A DNA stretch of 64,000 bases from Anaeramoeba flamelloides (taxonomy: Eukaryota; Metamonada; Anaeramoebidae): assembly GCA_027625915.1 (NCBI GenBank), contig JANTQA010000015.1, positions 10,135,001 through 10,199,000 on the forward strand, in the 5' to 3' direction. The translations under genes were made by a program, and so were the position numbers. How positions within the stretch are numbered: the stretch's first letter is position 1; each line of letters begins with the position of its first letter. The notes under the pieces are model-generated. The model did not search any database. It was not told the DNA's origin and saw only the letters and a list, made by a program, of their open reading frames with translations. This document shows, piece after piece, positions 1-11,403 of the stretch.

Positions 1-2
1 AG

Positions 3-1157
3 ACTGATCTGAAAAAAGAGATAATTATTAAAAAAAATCCAAAAAATAAAGGAATTATCATTCAAATTAAAAAATGCCGAAAAAGAACTCGTAGTGATCG
101 AAAATCTTTAAATGGCAATGGCAAATTTTCAGTAAACCCACAGCCGATTTGGGTTGAAAACAAAATGGGTGAAAAGGTCAATCTGCTAGCGGTAATGAAC
201 AAATATGAATTTAACTTATTGACCGAAGAACAAAAAAAGAAAAGGAAACTGTTAAAAAACAGGATCAGTGCAGAAGAAAGCCGTTTAAGGGCGCGACAAA
301 AATTAGGGGGCTTACAAACCAAAGTTGAAACATTGGTTAACAAAAATAAAAAATTAAATAGTATCATCACTCAAATCCAAGACGAAAAGGAAGAAATGAG
401 AAAGGAAATTGAGCTTCTTCGGATTAGGCTTCTTAACCAATCTAAGCAAAAGAATAAGCATTTTTCTTACAAGCCCATTACCAAAGTTAAAAGGGCAAAT
501 ACTCACCCCGTAATGAGATCATTCCAGAATGCATCCACAGTAACAACCAATCCGCAAACAACAAAAAATCCAAACATAAACACAATCACAAGCACAACAA
601 CATCAAAGCTTTTCTCTTCTGTTCGTGATAATGCATATGAACTTTTTTCCGATTTAACGTCGATTAATTATAAATCATCAAAACCAAGCCAGAAACTATC
701 TTTTTTGAAAAATGAAAAAGAAGAAGAAAATGTTTATAAAATTATTGACAGCGAGAAGACTAATTATCACGAATACCAATTTGGTGGGATGAATTCTCAA
801 CAAACAGGATTTTCCTTATTTATAATCCTATTAATTTTTGGCTTATTTTTCCAAACAAATTTATTAGGCAATTCAATTTCAAATCAAAAAATTTCAAATC
901 AAAATATGTTAAATAGTATCCCTACAATTTCAACTGGAGCAAGAACAGTGCTAACAACACCACAAATGCCACCAGGGGCCAATTATGAATCTGGATTTGA
1001 GAATTTTTTTTTCCAAAAAGATTTTGATCATTTACATCCAGATAGTCACTACAAGCTGATCAGGGATAATTACAATTTCAAAAACCACACAAATTATGAA
1101 ATGTGTGTTGAGTATAATCCCATGTACCTTTCTAAAAACACAATTTGGATGAAATAA
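3..1157 (+). CDS. CREB3/ATF6-like membrane-tethered bZIP transcription factor, 5' part outside window
   Basis: The frame is open from base 3 through the ATG at 165 to the TAA at 1155-1157, so the 54 codons before that ATG (Lys/Arg-rich) are probably coding and the true start lies off the left edge. Numbering from the ATG at 165: the basic region holds Asn32, Ser35, Ala36, Ser39, Arg40 and Arg42 in the N-x2-SA-x2-SR-x-R arrangement typical of CREB3/ATF6, followed by Gly-Gly-Leu as in CREB3. The zipper has Leu50, Leu57, Leu64, Ile71, Met78 and Leu85 at seven-residue spacing. A Ser/Thr/Asn-rich linker leads to one hydrophobic helix at about 215-235, then about 95 residues. Members with this layout sit in the ER membrane with bZIP in the cytosol and are released by site-1/site-2 proteolysis. 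An R-x-x-L sequence (Arg260 to Leu263) lies 25 residues beyond the helix, where site-1 protease would cut; that is inference. It could also be a plant bZIP17/28-type analogue. Confidence 0.85.
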   Translation, partial: TDLKKEIIIKKNPKNKGIIIQIKKCRKRTRSDRKSLNGNGKFSVNPQPIWVENKMGEKVNLLAVMNKYEFNLLTEEQKKKRKLLKNRISAEESRLRARQKLGGLQTKVETLVNKNKKLNSIITQIQDEKEEMRKEIELLRIRLLNQSKQKNKHFSYKPITKVKRANTHPVMRSFQNASTVTTNPQTTKNPNINTITSTTTSKLFSSVRDNAYELFSDLTSINYKSSKPSQKLSFLKNEKEEENVYKIIDSEKTNYHEYQFGGMNSQQTGFSLFIILLIFGLFFQTNLLGNSISNQKISNQNMLNSIPTISTGARTVLTTPQMPPGANYESGFENFFFQKDFDHLHPDSHYKLIRDNYNFKNHTNYEMCVEYNPMYLSKNTIWMK

Positions 1158-1754
1158 TATTTTTTTCTCATTGTTTTTTTTTTTTTTTTTTTGAGATGTT
1201 ATTTGATTTTATTATTTTTCTTTTAATTAGACTCGTCATTATTCTTTAAAATATAAAATTTATTTATTATCTTATCACTTAAATTTCTAAGAATAAATTT
1301 AATTTTGTTTATTTTTTTTTTTTTCATTTCCAGCCATTCCAAGCCTACCGTGAAATTTATCTTTGATTTTTCTATCACTATCATTTACAATAAATTTTTC
1401 AGTGAAACGCTATTATCGGGTTTTATGGTTTATAATAGGTTTTTTTCAAAAAATTTCAAAAGTGATTAATTATGAGGCAATTTTTTTTGAACTTTTTATA
1501 ACTAATACAAAAATTCTGATTAATGATTATAAAGAATTAACATTCCAATTTAATAATTAAATTGAAATAGTCTTGTGTTTTAATTTTTAGGTGTTTATCA
1601 ATTGAAGATCGTCAAAAAATCTGAAAAATTTTTGATAAATTGTTGATCATTTTACAGGTTTTGAGGCCAACGATCCAAATTCAAATTTTATTCCAAATTA
1701 GAAAATCATAATGTATTATTAAATAAAAAGGTTTGTAGTAAAGTTGTGAAAAAA

Positions 1755-2190
1755 ATCCCTAACAAGATTTTTAATTGTGAATATTAGGAAAATTGAGGTC
1801 TAATTTCTTTTATTTTCAATCAAATCCTGTTTTTAAATAATCAAACTTTTATAATTATAACTCACTCACTTATTGATATGATTATTAATGAAATTACACT
1901 TGCCCAAAACACTATTCAACACATCCAAAAACCAGAATAAAAATTATCATTTTCCAAACTCTCTTTCACCTCTATTAAACTAAATTGTTTTTCAAAAAAA
2001 AGTTGATCTACTTATACTATCAAACAATTACTTGAGTATTCTAGAGATCCTTTACTTTAACGGACTTGAGGTGGGTTTAACACTGGGTTTATAAAAAATT
2101 TGGTTATTTATAAAAATGATTTGATTTAAAATAAAAGAAATTGAATATTAATTTTCCTAATATTAACAATTAAAAATCTAGTTCGGGATT
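1755..2190. repeat. Foldback repeat L, copy 1
   Basis: Bases 1755-1825 and 2120-2190 are inverted copies of each other over about 70 bp with few mismatches; both arms contain TTTTAATTG and AATATTAGGAAAATT. The spacer (about 1826-2119) is related to a second, oppositely oriented copy at about 40545-40910. It shows no coding potential and looks like a non-autonomous TIR element. No clear target duplication was found. Confidence 0.7.
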
Positions 2191-2650
2191 AATTTCATGT
2201 CAGGAATTTTTTTGCAAACTATACCCAATTTTATGAATTAAAAATTATATTTTAGTTAAAAAATATTCATCTATTTGAAAATGGGATTTCTGTTTAATTG
2301 GTATTTCACGTCATCTGCTTAATGGTTGAAATATTAATTATTCATAAAAAATATGTGTAATCATCTTTTTTTCAAAAAAAAAAAAAAAAATTATAAACAC
2401 AAAAAATTCCACTGCAATGAAAAAGAGAATACCCCTTTTTAAAAAAATCTTTTATATTTATTTGGTTTTTTTATACAAATCTTGCAAATTACATATTTTC
2501 TCTGGTTTGAGATTAGAATATTGGTCAATTCACAGCCAAAAATAATTCTGAAAACCACTTATGGCTCAATTTACTTATTGTGAATTTTACTCTTTAATCA
2601 AGGGGCTGTTTGTCAAAAAACCATATTCATGTGAAATTGTAAATTTTTTA

Positions 2651-2844
2651 CAGTCAATTCGACTTTTAAGAAAAAAACTTCAAACGAAATTTAAGGTACA
2701 AAAAAATCTCAAATTAAGGCACAAAATTTGTATTCTACTAAAAGGATTTGTGAGAAAAAAAATTCCAAAAAATGTGCTGAATTTGAGGTTTTTTTCAGTA
2801 ATAAATTTCATTGTACATTTATGCCTTAAAAGTGAAACTGACTG
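2651..2844. mobile_element. MITE family A, copy 1 (194 bp, TA-flanked)
   Basis: It ends in inverted repeats of the type CAGTCAGTTTCACTTTTAAG and is flanked by TA at 2649-2650 and 2845-2846, the signature of Tc1/mariner-type insertion. The whole element is an imperfect palindrome. Two short ORFs inside it are by-products of the repeat. Six or more related copies occur in the window, the best near 195 bp. Confidence 0.85.
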
Positions 2845-3189
2845 TAGTTAAAATAATTTTAATAACATAAAAAAAAAATTCAGAAAAATCCCAAAATATA
2901 AAAAATTCAAAAAAAAATATTTCAAATAATTCTAATTGGTAAAAATTTTATTTATATAAAAAATAAAATTTAATTGGTATACTTGGCAAAAAATTCATCA
3001 TAAAAAATTTTTAAAAGAAATCACAATTACAAAAAATCCACGTTCAAAAAAAGTTTAAAAGGCATTTACAATTTCCAAAAAACAAATCCCAATTTAACAA
3101 CACTATTCTATTCATATTTTATATAAATATATCCTTACATATCTCAAATTTAATACAATTGTTTATATTACAAAATCAATTTATTTCAA

Positions 3190-3530
3190 TTTAATCACTT
3201 TTAGTTGGTTATTTTGCAACCCTTTATATTTGATAGAGTAAGGGATTTGTTACATTTTTTAAATAAAAATAATTCATTTGAGAATAGAGAAAAATGAAAA
3301 CAAAAAAAATCTTCGAGATCTCAAAAAGCACCAAAAAGTGACACTCCTAAACTAACACAGTTGTTTTCAAAATTTAGTATTCTAACCTTTCTCATTAGAA
3401 ATTGAGTGTAGATCTTTGGCACTTTTTTCTAAAAATGTTATCTTTTTTGATTGTTAATTTTTGGAAATCGGTAGTAGATCACACTTTGGTTAGTTTTTGA
3501 TTGTTCTAATTTCCATATAAAAATTTTAAA
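3190..3530 (-). repeat. Dispersed repeat B, copy 1 (inverted, partial)
   Basis: This is the reverse complement of part of the copy at 7480-8150. Shared blocks include GAGATCTCGAAGATT, a stretch with TTTCTAATGAGAAAGGTTAGA, and the TTGATTGTTAATTTTTGGA side. Identity is high enough to read by eye. It is non-coding and of unknown class. Confidence 0.7.
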
Positions 3531-3846
3531 TATTTTTTTTAATTCCAGCAAAATACTTAACTGTAATGAATAAATTCTTAAATTTCTGAAAAATTATAAA
3601 AATTATATTGAATTTAAAAAAATTTATAATTTCTTTATTAAACTCAAATTTCATATCATTATTTTCAATAAGATAATAAAAAAAAATTGAGTAAAACAAT
3701 CAAACACTTAAAAATTGAATGTTTCATTTTTGAAACATGAAACTAAGAGTATAATGTGTTATCTTCATAAATTAAATATTTCAAAATAATAATTAACTCT
3801 ATAATCTTTATACTTTCAGAGAATCTGTAATATCGCCAAATTATTA

Positions 3847-4071
3847 GCTAAATTTCAAAAATAGGGGCAAATTTTTCATAAGAAAAAAATTTATTTCATC
3901 GTTTTTTTTTTTTTTTTTTAATAATAATCTATCTTACTAAAGTTTTTCCAGATAATAACCAATATAGATCAATTATAAAAATATATTATAATCATTTTAT
4001 TTTTTAAAAGACAAATGAAAAAAAAAATCAATAATAATAAAAAAGTTTGCCACTAATTTTGAAATTTGGTT
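3847..4071. mobile_element. MITE family C, copy 1 (about 225 bp)
   Basis: The terminal inverted repeats read GCTAAATTTCAAAAATAGGG at the left and its degraded complement at the right, with TA next to each end. The interior has a long T run and an ATAATAATAA-rich arm. A cleaner copy lies at 31567-31787. Confidence 0.7.
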
Positions 4072-4659
4072 TACATTTATCTTTATCTTCTTTTATTATA
4101 TTTTAATTTTTAAATTTTTTCAAACAAATACAATATTTCCAATTAATAATCCTAAAAACAAAAAAAAATAATAGATATTAGAAAAAAAATATTTAAGCAG
4201 AAATATTCGTTATTTTCTCTTTAAAATATTGTAAAAAAAATATTATTCACCTTTTAAATTTCAATATATTTAATAAATATTATGTGTATAAAATCAATGA
4301 TAAATTGATTTTAGTTCTTCAAAGAATAAATTTTGACTTAATTTTTCTTGTATTTTTAAAATAAGACTAATTTTTCGATGTTATTTGTCTATATAAACAA
4401 TCAGAAATTACTAAAGGTGGATATTTCTGAAAAAAATTTTTTTTTTACTTTTTTTGTGTTTTTCAAATTTGATTGAAAAATTCAAATATAAAGAATTAGC
4501 TATTTTTTGATTGAAAATTTCCTTAGAAATAATGAATTCTTATATAAATATTAACTAATTTCTTTAAAGTTGAGAAATTGTTGGTTGTTAAAGTATAATT
4601 GAATATTTTAGATAATAGGTACTTATAAAAGTCTTATTTAAAAAAAAATTACTTACCCA

Positions 4660-5698
4660 TTAAGGTTTACAATCCAGACATTTGAAAAAAAGATTATCTT
4701 GTGTCGTTTGTAGTGACTTGTTAATTTGGTAGGTACTTGATTGATCTTATACTTTATATTGATTTTAATAGTACAGTGGTGTAAATAATCGTTCAGACAA
4801 CCTTTAACCCATTACTAAAATTTAACTCGTGCTTTTTTTTCAGACTTGGGTATTGGAAGACAAGAAATCACTTATGGATTCTTGGTTCAGGTCCAAATTT
4901 ACTTTAGAGGTTAGATCTTTGATTAATCGAAATGGCTCAATTATATTAAATGTTTTTGTTTCAAAAATTTCATCATATTTACAAAATTTGTGAGATTAAA
5001 TGATTTTTTTATAAAAATTCTAAAAATGAAATTATGCTCATTTTTTTGTCAAAAAATTACATTTTAATCTTCTAGTATCTTCATAATTCAATTTCAAAAT
5101 TCATTTAAAGAACCCAATTTCTTGTTTATATACTGTTTTCATCCCATTGATTTGTTTCTTTTATTTCTAGAGTCAGCCGATATTTTTTGCATGAGTTATA
5201 TTTTAGTAATGGGTTAAAATAAAAAACACGGGTTAGTTATACCACTGTAGTTCAAAATGGCAATTTTTGACAATTTATTTTTTTTTATTTCCGAAATCCA
5301 AATTGAAGAGTTTAAGATTAATTGACTGTAACTTAAGTTATCAAACAATGTGATGTGTAGGTTGTTGATGGAAATTTTTAATTACTTTTTGCTTTTATTG
5401 GGAGCTTTTAAAAAAATTGTATTTTTTCATTTTTTTAATAGACAAAAAAGTAAATAAGGATTCTTTTCTACAACCCAAAATTCAAAAGTTATTCTTGTAC
5501 ACCTGTCAATCTATTAATCTTAAACTCTTCAATTTGGATTTCGGAAATAAAAAAAAATAAATTGTCAAAAATTGTCATTTTGAACCACTATTAAAATCCA
5601 TACCAAGTACAAGATCGATCAGCTAAGAACCAAATCGGCAACTCACTACACCCTACACAAGATAATCTTTTTTCAAATTTCAGGGAATGTCAACCTTA
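4660..5698. mobile_element. Foldback element with about 195-bp arms, split by a nested MITE
   Basis: Bases 4660-4773 match the complement of about 5588-5698 (shared AAAAGATTATCTTGTGT and GATTTTAATAGT blocks). Bases 5250-5327 match the complement of about 5504-5587 almost perfectly (shared GACAATTTATTT and ATTTCCGAAATCCAAATT). The left arm is continuous once 4774-5247 is removed, so the element was about 565 bp with a central spacer near 5328-5503 before that insertion. No ORF is present. Confidence 0.85.
4774..5247. mobile_element. MITE family P (474 bp) nested in the foldback arm, TA duplicated
   Basis: The ends begin CAGTGGTGTAA (left) and CAGTGGTATAA (complement of the right end). The inverted repeats extend about 60 bp and share TTTAACCCATTACTAAAAT. 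TA sits at 4772-4773 and 5248-5249. The intact opposite arm of the host element reads AATAGTGGTTC where this arm would read AATAGTAGTTC after excision, giving a readable empty site. No ORF is present. The Tc1/mariner class is inferred from the TA duplication and CAGT termini. Confidence 0.85.
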
Positions 5699-5955
5699 AA
5701 TTCCTCCTTTTCTTGAAAATAAATAATGGTTAAAATTCAAAACAAAAAGAGAAAGAGAAAAAACAAAGGACTTTAATAAAGTTTATCAGTTTCAGCACTG
5801 AATTCCCCTTTAAGATAATTAGAAAACACTTGAAAGATATGACTGACACAAAGATTTCGAACAATCCTGAGGTTTTGGTTAGAATGTTCGGTAAAATCAT
5901 TTTAATTATTCATTTTTTTCAAGCAATTCCTTTAATAAACTGATCAATTAAAGAA

Positions 5956-8900
5956 ATGCAAGTCTCAAAAGGGGAAGTAGTCAAAATAGTTCTTCAATTC
6001 CTCGAAGAAAATAATCTCAAAAAAGCAAAAGAAACATTAGAAAAAGAAACTGGTGTCTGTTTAAATACTGTAAATTCAAAAGAGGATCTTATTCATGCAA
6101 TTGAAGATGGGTACTGGTCCAAAGTTTTGTCAGAACTGTCTGGTGTTAGTCTACCAAGTAAAATTATTATCGATCTTTATGAGGAAATTATTATCGAGCT
6201 TTTGTTGCTTGAAGAAAATAGTATTGCGGAAAAATTGTTTCAAAGTTTCCCAATTCAAAAGGATTTAAAAGAATTAAACCAAGAAAGGTTTTATCGGTTA
6301 AAAAATTATTTAGATCAAGAACTCGATCCACAAAAATATTTCCCAAGAAGGTCCACACGTAAATCACGAAGAGAAATCTTGGCAGAAAAATTTCGAAGGG
6401 CAACGATCAAAAAAAAGCCTTCAAGGCTAATGGAACTAATTCAGCACTCTATCAATTACCAAAGAGAAGCCGGAATACTTACCCAGTCTAAAGGTATTTT
6501 TGATTTGTTTGCTGGATCCGATAAAATGAGATTTGATGGAAACGATCAACAAAGCACAATCCGGCTGAGCAAAATTATTAAGGTAAAGTGTAATTTTTTC
6601 TTTCTTGTTTTTTGAGGCTGGTATTTTCGGAAATAAAGGGAAAAATTTTCACTTCGTTTTCCTTTCTTTCTTTCTTTCTTTGACAAAGAAAGTTTTCAAA
6701 GGAACAGATTGAAATTTGTGATCTCTGTTTATTGGATTGATACTTTTTTATCAAGATGTTATTTTTAACAATACTGATAAATTCAATTAAATTTCATAAA
6801 ATTTTCAGATTCATTTTCCATTTGTCGAATTTTTTTACAGAAGCTTTGAATAAAGCATTTTATGAAGTCAAGTGTAAATAACTTTGTAAAATTGGTTGTG
6901 ATTCAAAAAGTTCTTTCTCTTGAGTTGTTTTCAAAGTTAAGATAAATGAGATTAGAAAATGGGAAATTGAACTAAAAATTTTTTGAAATTTATTTGAATT
7001 TATCAGTATACATACTTTTTTTTCGTAAAATATTTTTCAGGGTTTAGCTTCAATTTGGAAATTAAATTAATTTATCAAGAGGTAGACTTTTATTGAGTCG
7101 GTTTAATAGTTTGAAATTTCTGATCATGGAAAATTGGTTTCTGTGATTTCTGTGGTTTTCTAAATATCCATATTTAATCAAAAAAGTTAAAATCTAATTG
7201 AACAATTTTTTGAAACAATAGAGAAACTTTTCAATATTTCTAAAGACAAGAATGTGTCAGAAATAGTTTTTTAGTCTAATTTCTCTTTTTATGTTTTTGA
7301 AAATAACCACAAAGATAATTTTTTATATTTAAAAGTCAAGTGTTTTTTATCACAAATTTTACATTCAGAGCAATTGTCGCACTTTTCAAGATCATTAACC
7401 ATATTTTATGTTTTTGAAAACAAATTTTAATTGATTAAGATTCGAGTCATTACGGCTAAAAATAATTTTCTTAAATGGAAAAAATAAAAATTGTAATTTT
7501 TATGAGGACCAATAATAATCAAAAACTTAAGCAAATGTGAATCTCGATCGATCTCCAAAAATCAACAATCAAAAACGATAACATTTTTAGAAAAAAGTGC
7601 CAAAGATCTACACTCAATTTCTAATGAGAAAGGTTAGAATAAATAATTTTGAAAACAACTGTGTTAGTTTCGGAGTGTCGCTCTTTGTTACTTTTTTGAG
7701 ATCTCGAAGATTTTTTTCATTTTTTTCTATTCTCAAATAAGTTATTTTTATCGTAAGAATATTACACAATCCTTACTTTATCAAATCTAGAATGTTACAA
7801 AATAACCATAAATTGTACTAAATTTAATTAAATCGATTTATAAAGAAAATAATTTGTTTTAAATCGAAGAAATTTAACCCTTTGTAAATTTTCCAAAAGA
7901 AACGAGTAATTGTTTTTGATATAAAAGATTTTTTGGAATTAAGAATTTTTTTAAACTTTTTTTTTTTAATTGAATTTTTTGACAATAAAATACTTTTAAA
8001 TTTTTTCTTAGTTATTTGAATTTTGACAATCAAAATAAAGGCAATTCCACAATAACATTTTTAGTTTCGGTCACTCCTGGAGTATGGAGCAAATTCACGG
8101 TAAATGACTAGACCCTTAAAGAATATTTATCAAAATTTTGTTTTTTACTTTCTCGATCCTTTATGAATTATGGACTTTCCGAATTTTATGTTCTGCGAGA
8201 ACGAAAATCCAATTTTTTAAAATAGAAAAAATGGTTTTAAAAGAATACCTTTTAATAGAAAGACAAAATATTACAAATTTTTTGTTTTTTTGGGATTCTA
8301 ATGAAAATTAAAAAAGCATTTATTGATAAAAAAACATCTAGAACAAAACAAGACAAATTTAAAAAGCTATTTTTTTTTTAACCTCTTACTTCTTCCACTT
8401 TCTACTTTATCTGAAAGTATATTTATAACATTTTCATCAACTCTTAAATATTTTAAATATGAAGTGGAAAGTAAAGTTCCCAGATATAATGAAGATTTTG
8501 ATTCTCAAAGCTTTTCAAGGTAAATTTCGAATTTGGAAAGAGAAAAAATGGATTTTGCCAATTTTAAAAAAAAATTCGAAAAAAAAAAAACCTAAATTTG
8601 AAAACAAAACAAGACTTCTTGATTCATCGTTCTTTAAAGCTCAGTACATGTGTATTTATTCATAAAAGTAATTTTCACCATAAAATTCAGATAGTTCTTA
8701 ATATATAAAATTACAATTCACTTTTCAAGAATTAACGTTTTTGAATAAACAGGAAAAAATGTTTGTGTAAATACTGAAAAAAATGACTCTTTGATCCTAA
8801 TATAAAGAATTGTTGTCGTACTCGTCAGAAGTTAATCCCTGAGTACACGACAACCGCATATAATAAGAAGCTAAATTACAGTCACCATTTCCCTTCTTCA

Positions 8901-10512
8901 ATAGTTTCTCCACCAAATTTGGACCACACCTTAGATTATTTTTCTTTTTCTCAACTTTTTAATGAAAAAAAAAAATTAAAAAAAAAATTAACAGAGCTTT
9001 TTACGTGATTTTCTACATAAGCAAAAAAACTCAGGATAAGCATACGAAAAACGGGTGAACTTTTAGTACTCGCTTTTTAATGCAAATGATAATAATAATT
9101 TTTTTTTTAGAAAGCTTAATGAAAATGTTGTTCAATTTATTTTACAATTTGTTTTATCTTCAACTAATTGAAAAAAAAAAAAAAATTATTGTTTTTTTTT
9201 TATTTAATAAGGTAAATATTGGAAATTAAATAACTTATCAAAATAGATTCAAAACATACTTTATTGAGTGTAAATTTATTTTCTATTAATTTGGAAGTAT
9301 TCTTTTCTTACACACAATGTGTATTTACAGAACCAACAATTTTTTTCTTTTCTTGTAATAATAATACTCATGATTACTTCAAAAAAATATATTGTTTTAC
9401 AAAATCTTTGTTCTAAACAAAATACCTTTCCAATTTTCATTTATTCTATTTCAAATATTACAAATTATATTGTATATCTAACATATAACAAAACAAAATA
9501 TATTCTACTAAAAAAGTTTGAGGAAGGAGATTATCCAACTTGTATTGAATATTCGAATTGTGGAAATTATTTAGTTTCTGGGACAAAAAAGGGATTTATT
9601 GAAGTATGGGATCCTATGAATGGCGAGCTTAATTCCAAGTTAGAATACCAAAAATCAAATAAATTCATGAGACATGAAACTTCGATTTCTGCTTTATGTT
9701 TTACAATTGATTCAAAATTACTGGCTTCTGGTACTTCAACTGGGGAAATTAAAATATGGCATGTGGCAAGTGGGAAATCTTTAAAAATCATAAATTTACC
9801 TGATAAAAAGAAAATTACATGTTTAAAATTCTCAAAAGATCGAATGAAGATTGTGGTCAGTACTATTGATGGTCTTTTAGAAATTTATGGGCTAAAATCT
9901 GGAAAGTGTATTAAAAATTTTGATGGTCACAAAGCAAAAATTAATTCTTTTATATTTACCCGAGATGGAAAATCATTAATTAGCTGTGGGGATGATTGCT
10001 TAATCAAAATGTGGAAAATAAAAACTTCAGAATTGACTTCTTGTTGGGGGGTTGATCAGAAGAATGATGGTAATAATGGAAAGAATGATAAACAAGACTT
10101 AAAATATGTACAAAAAAAGATTAATTTTATTCATCTATTACCAAATACAAATACATCGTCGTCAACAGTATCAAAATTAATTATTTCAAATGATTCGCAA
10201 ACTCTTTATTTAACTTCCATTTCTGGAGAAACATTAAATCGATTTATACCATCCAAAATTAAAAACGAATCTTTTAATTTCCGTTTATGCTCCTCTTCAA
10301 TTAATGGTAAAACTCTTTATTTGGTTGATAATTCAAATTATTTATATTCGTTTAATTTATCAAATGGTGAGTTTAATCGTGAATTGAAAGTGCATGAGTG
10401 GGTTTCACTTGATTTAAAAATACATCCAAATAATAATATTCTTGTTACATGCTCTGAAGATTCAACTATTAAAATTTGGAAAATATTTTCGAACGAACAA
10501 AAAATTAAATAA
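5956..10512 (+). CDS. SMU1: SMU1-like spliceosomal LisH/CTLH WD40 protein (two exons)
   Basis: Exons 5956-6582 and 9517-10512 join in phase 0 to give 540 residues (human SMU1 has 513). Residues about 4-37 form a LisH motif and about 39-95 a CTLH region. The exon ends Leu-Ser-Lys-Ile-Ile-Lys, just where SMU1 proteins read LSRHIK, and exon 2 resumes with the FIEVW, EIKIW, DGHK and TIKIW WD-repeat signatures; seven blades can be traced. SMU1 works with RED/IK in spliceosome activation (B complex) in the nucleus; that is family knowledge. The donor is AAG|GTAAAG; the acceptor is TACTAAAAAAG|TTT, with no pyrimidine tract. The open frame from 9319 to 9516 is not conserved and reads through intron sequence. 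The 2.9-kb intron is stuffed with repeats. A nearer unseen exon is possible but not needed by homology. Confidence 0.92.
6774..7006. mobile_element. MITE family H, copy 1 (233 bp, TA-flanked)
   Basis: The termini are CTGATAAATTCAATTAAATT and its complement, with TA at 6772-6773 and 7007-7008. The body shares GCTTTGAATAAAGCATTTTA with the copy at 51007-51240 and, inverted, with 30484-30713. It lies inside the SMU1 intron and is non-coding. Confidence 0.85.
7480..8150 (+). repeat. Dispersed repeat B, copy 2
   Basis: This is the most complete copy by eye. It matches 27720-28380 in the same orientation and 3190-3530 and 36340-36950 inverted. Shared landmarks are ATCTCCAAAAATCAACAATC, a GAGATCTCGAAG block, TTGTTTTAAATCGAAGAAAT and GACAATCAAAATAAAGGCAA. 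No terminal inverted repeats were recognised. It lies within the SMU1 intron. Confidence 0.75.
8812..8854. other. Strong short hairpin inside the SMU1 intron
   Basis: Bases 8812-8823 (GTTGTCGTACTC) pair with 8841-8854 (GAGTACACGACAAC) as a 12-bp stem with a two-base bulge and a 17-nt loop. The stem is far more G+C-rich than its surroundings and is not part of any repeat family I see. It could be a structured intronic RNA or a remnant of a small inverted-repeat element. Confidence 0.5.
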
Positions 10513-11403
10513 TTTAAATTTTGTTTTTTTTTTCTTTTTATTAGATCAAGTCTTTTTTATTATTTTTTTTTTTTCAGAAATAAATGTAGATTTAAATGAA
10601 TTTTCTTTGATATATTTTGTTTTATGTTTTAAAAATATTTACATTGATAAAGATCTAAACAATCAATATTAAGATTATTTTGAATAAAATTAAAAAGTTT
10701 GATATTTCAAATACTCAAACTATTAAATGTATTTTTTTTTTTTTTTTTAAGAAATTCGTAGAGAGTGTGATTTTGGAATCTTTCATCTATATTTTTTATA
10801 ATTTTCTAAAATAAATGATCTTGTGCAATTTGATGTTATTTTTTGTTTTCCGAATTTAAATTTAAATTTGAAATTATTGAGTTTTTTTAATTACATGTGT
10901 ATTAGAGAAAGGGAAAAAGTAAACAATAAACCATTCAAGAAATCGGATTGTTGAGTATTTGTTATGTAGGATTGAATTAAAATTCGAGAAATCTTTTAAT
11001 CTGATTGTATATTTTGAAAAATAGAAAAATCAGATAGGATGGAAATTTAAAACAAACAATATAATTGTTTTGGAAATATTTTTAATTCCAAAATTTTGAT
11101 TCTTATCAATTTTTGCAAATTTTATCACTTAATATTTCAGAAATTGTTGAATAAAATATTCATTTTTCACATCCCGTGGAATACTATCACTTTAGTATAT
11201 TATTTAGTACTCACCTAATTGTGAATACTGTATTGAAAAAAAATATAAGCTAAGAAAATAATCCCAAGCTTGATTGTTAATTGTTAATCTTCAGGAAACT
11301 GTTGAGAAAAGTGCTGAATATTTTAAAATCAAATCATTTTTATAACTTGTCCACAATTTAGAATGATGATTAATTAAATTAAACTTGTTCTAAACGCAAC
11401 ATT

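Larger units (their letters stand above)
1158..5955. other. Intergenic region between the bZIP gene and SMU1, filled with repeats
   Basis: No credible coding exon is visible. The region contains, in order, foldback repeat L1, MITE A1, an inverted copy of repeat B, MITE C1 and a large foldback element carrying a nested MITE (listed separately). The remaining sequence is A+T-rich with long A and T runs. The roughly 250 bases before the SMU1 start look unique and may hold its promoter; I recognise no motif there. Confidence 0.7.
6583..9516 (+). other. Long SMU1 intron (2.9 kb) hosting repeats
   Basis: It begins GTAAAG and ends AAAAAAG. It contains a partial G-like repeat (about 6617-6772), MITE H1, repeat B copy 2, a hairpin at 8812-8854 and A/T-rich filler. 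No conserved exon was found inside; short ORFs at 7824-8665 are low-complexity. Confidence 0.8.

Noticed and set aside
9319-9516. In-frame upstream extension of the SMU1 second exon (hydrophobic)
   Set aside because: It has no similarity to SMU1, and the phase-matched acceptor at 9516 joins the conserved parts directly.
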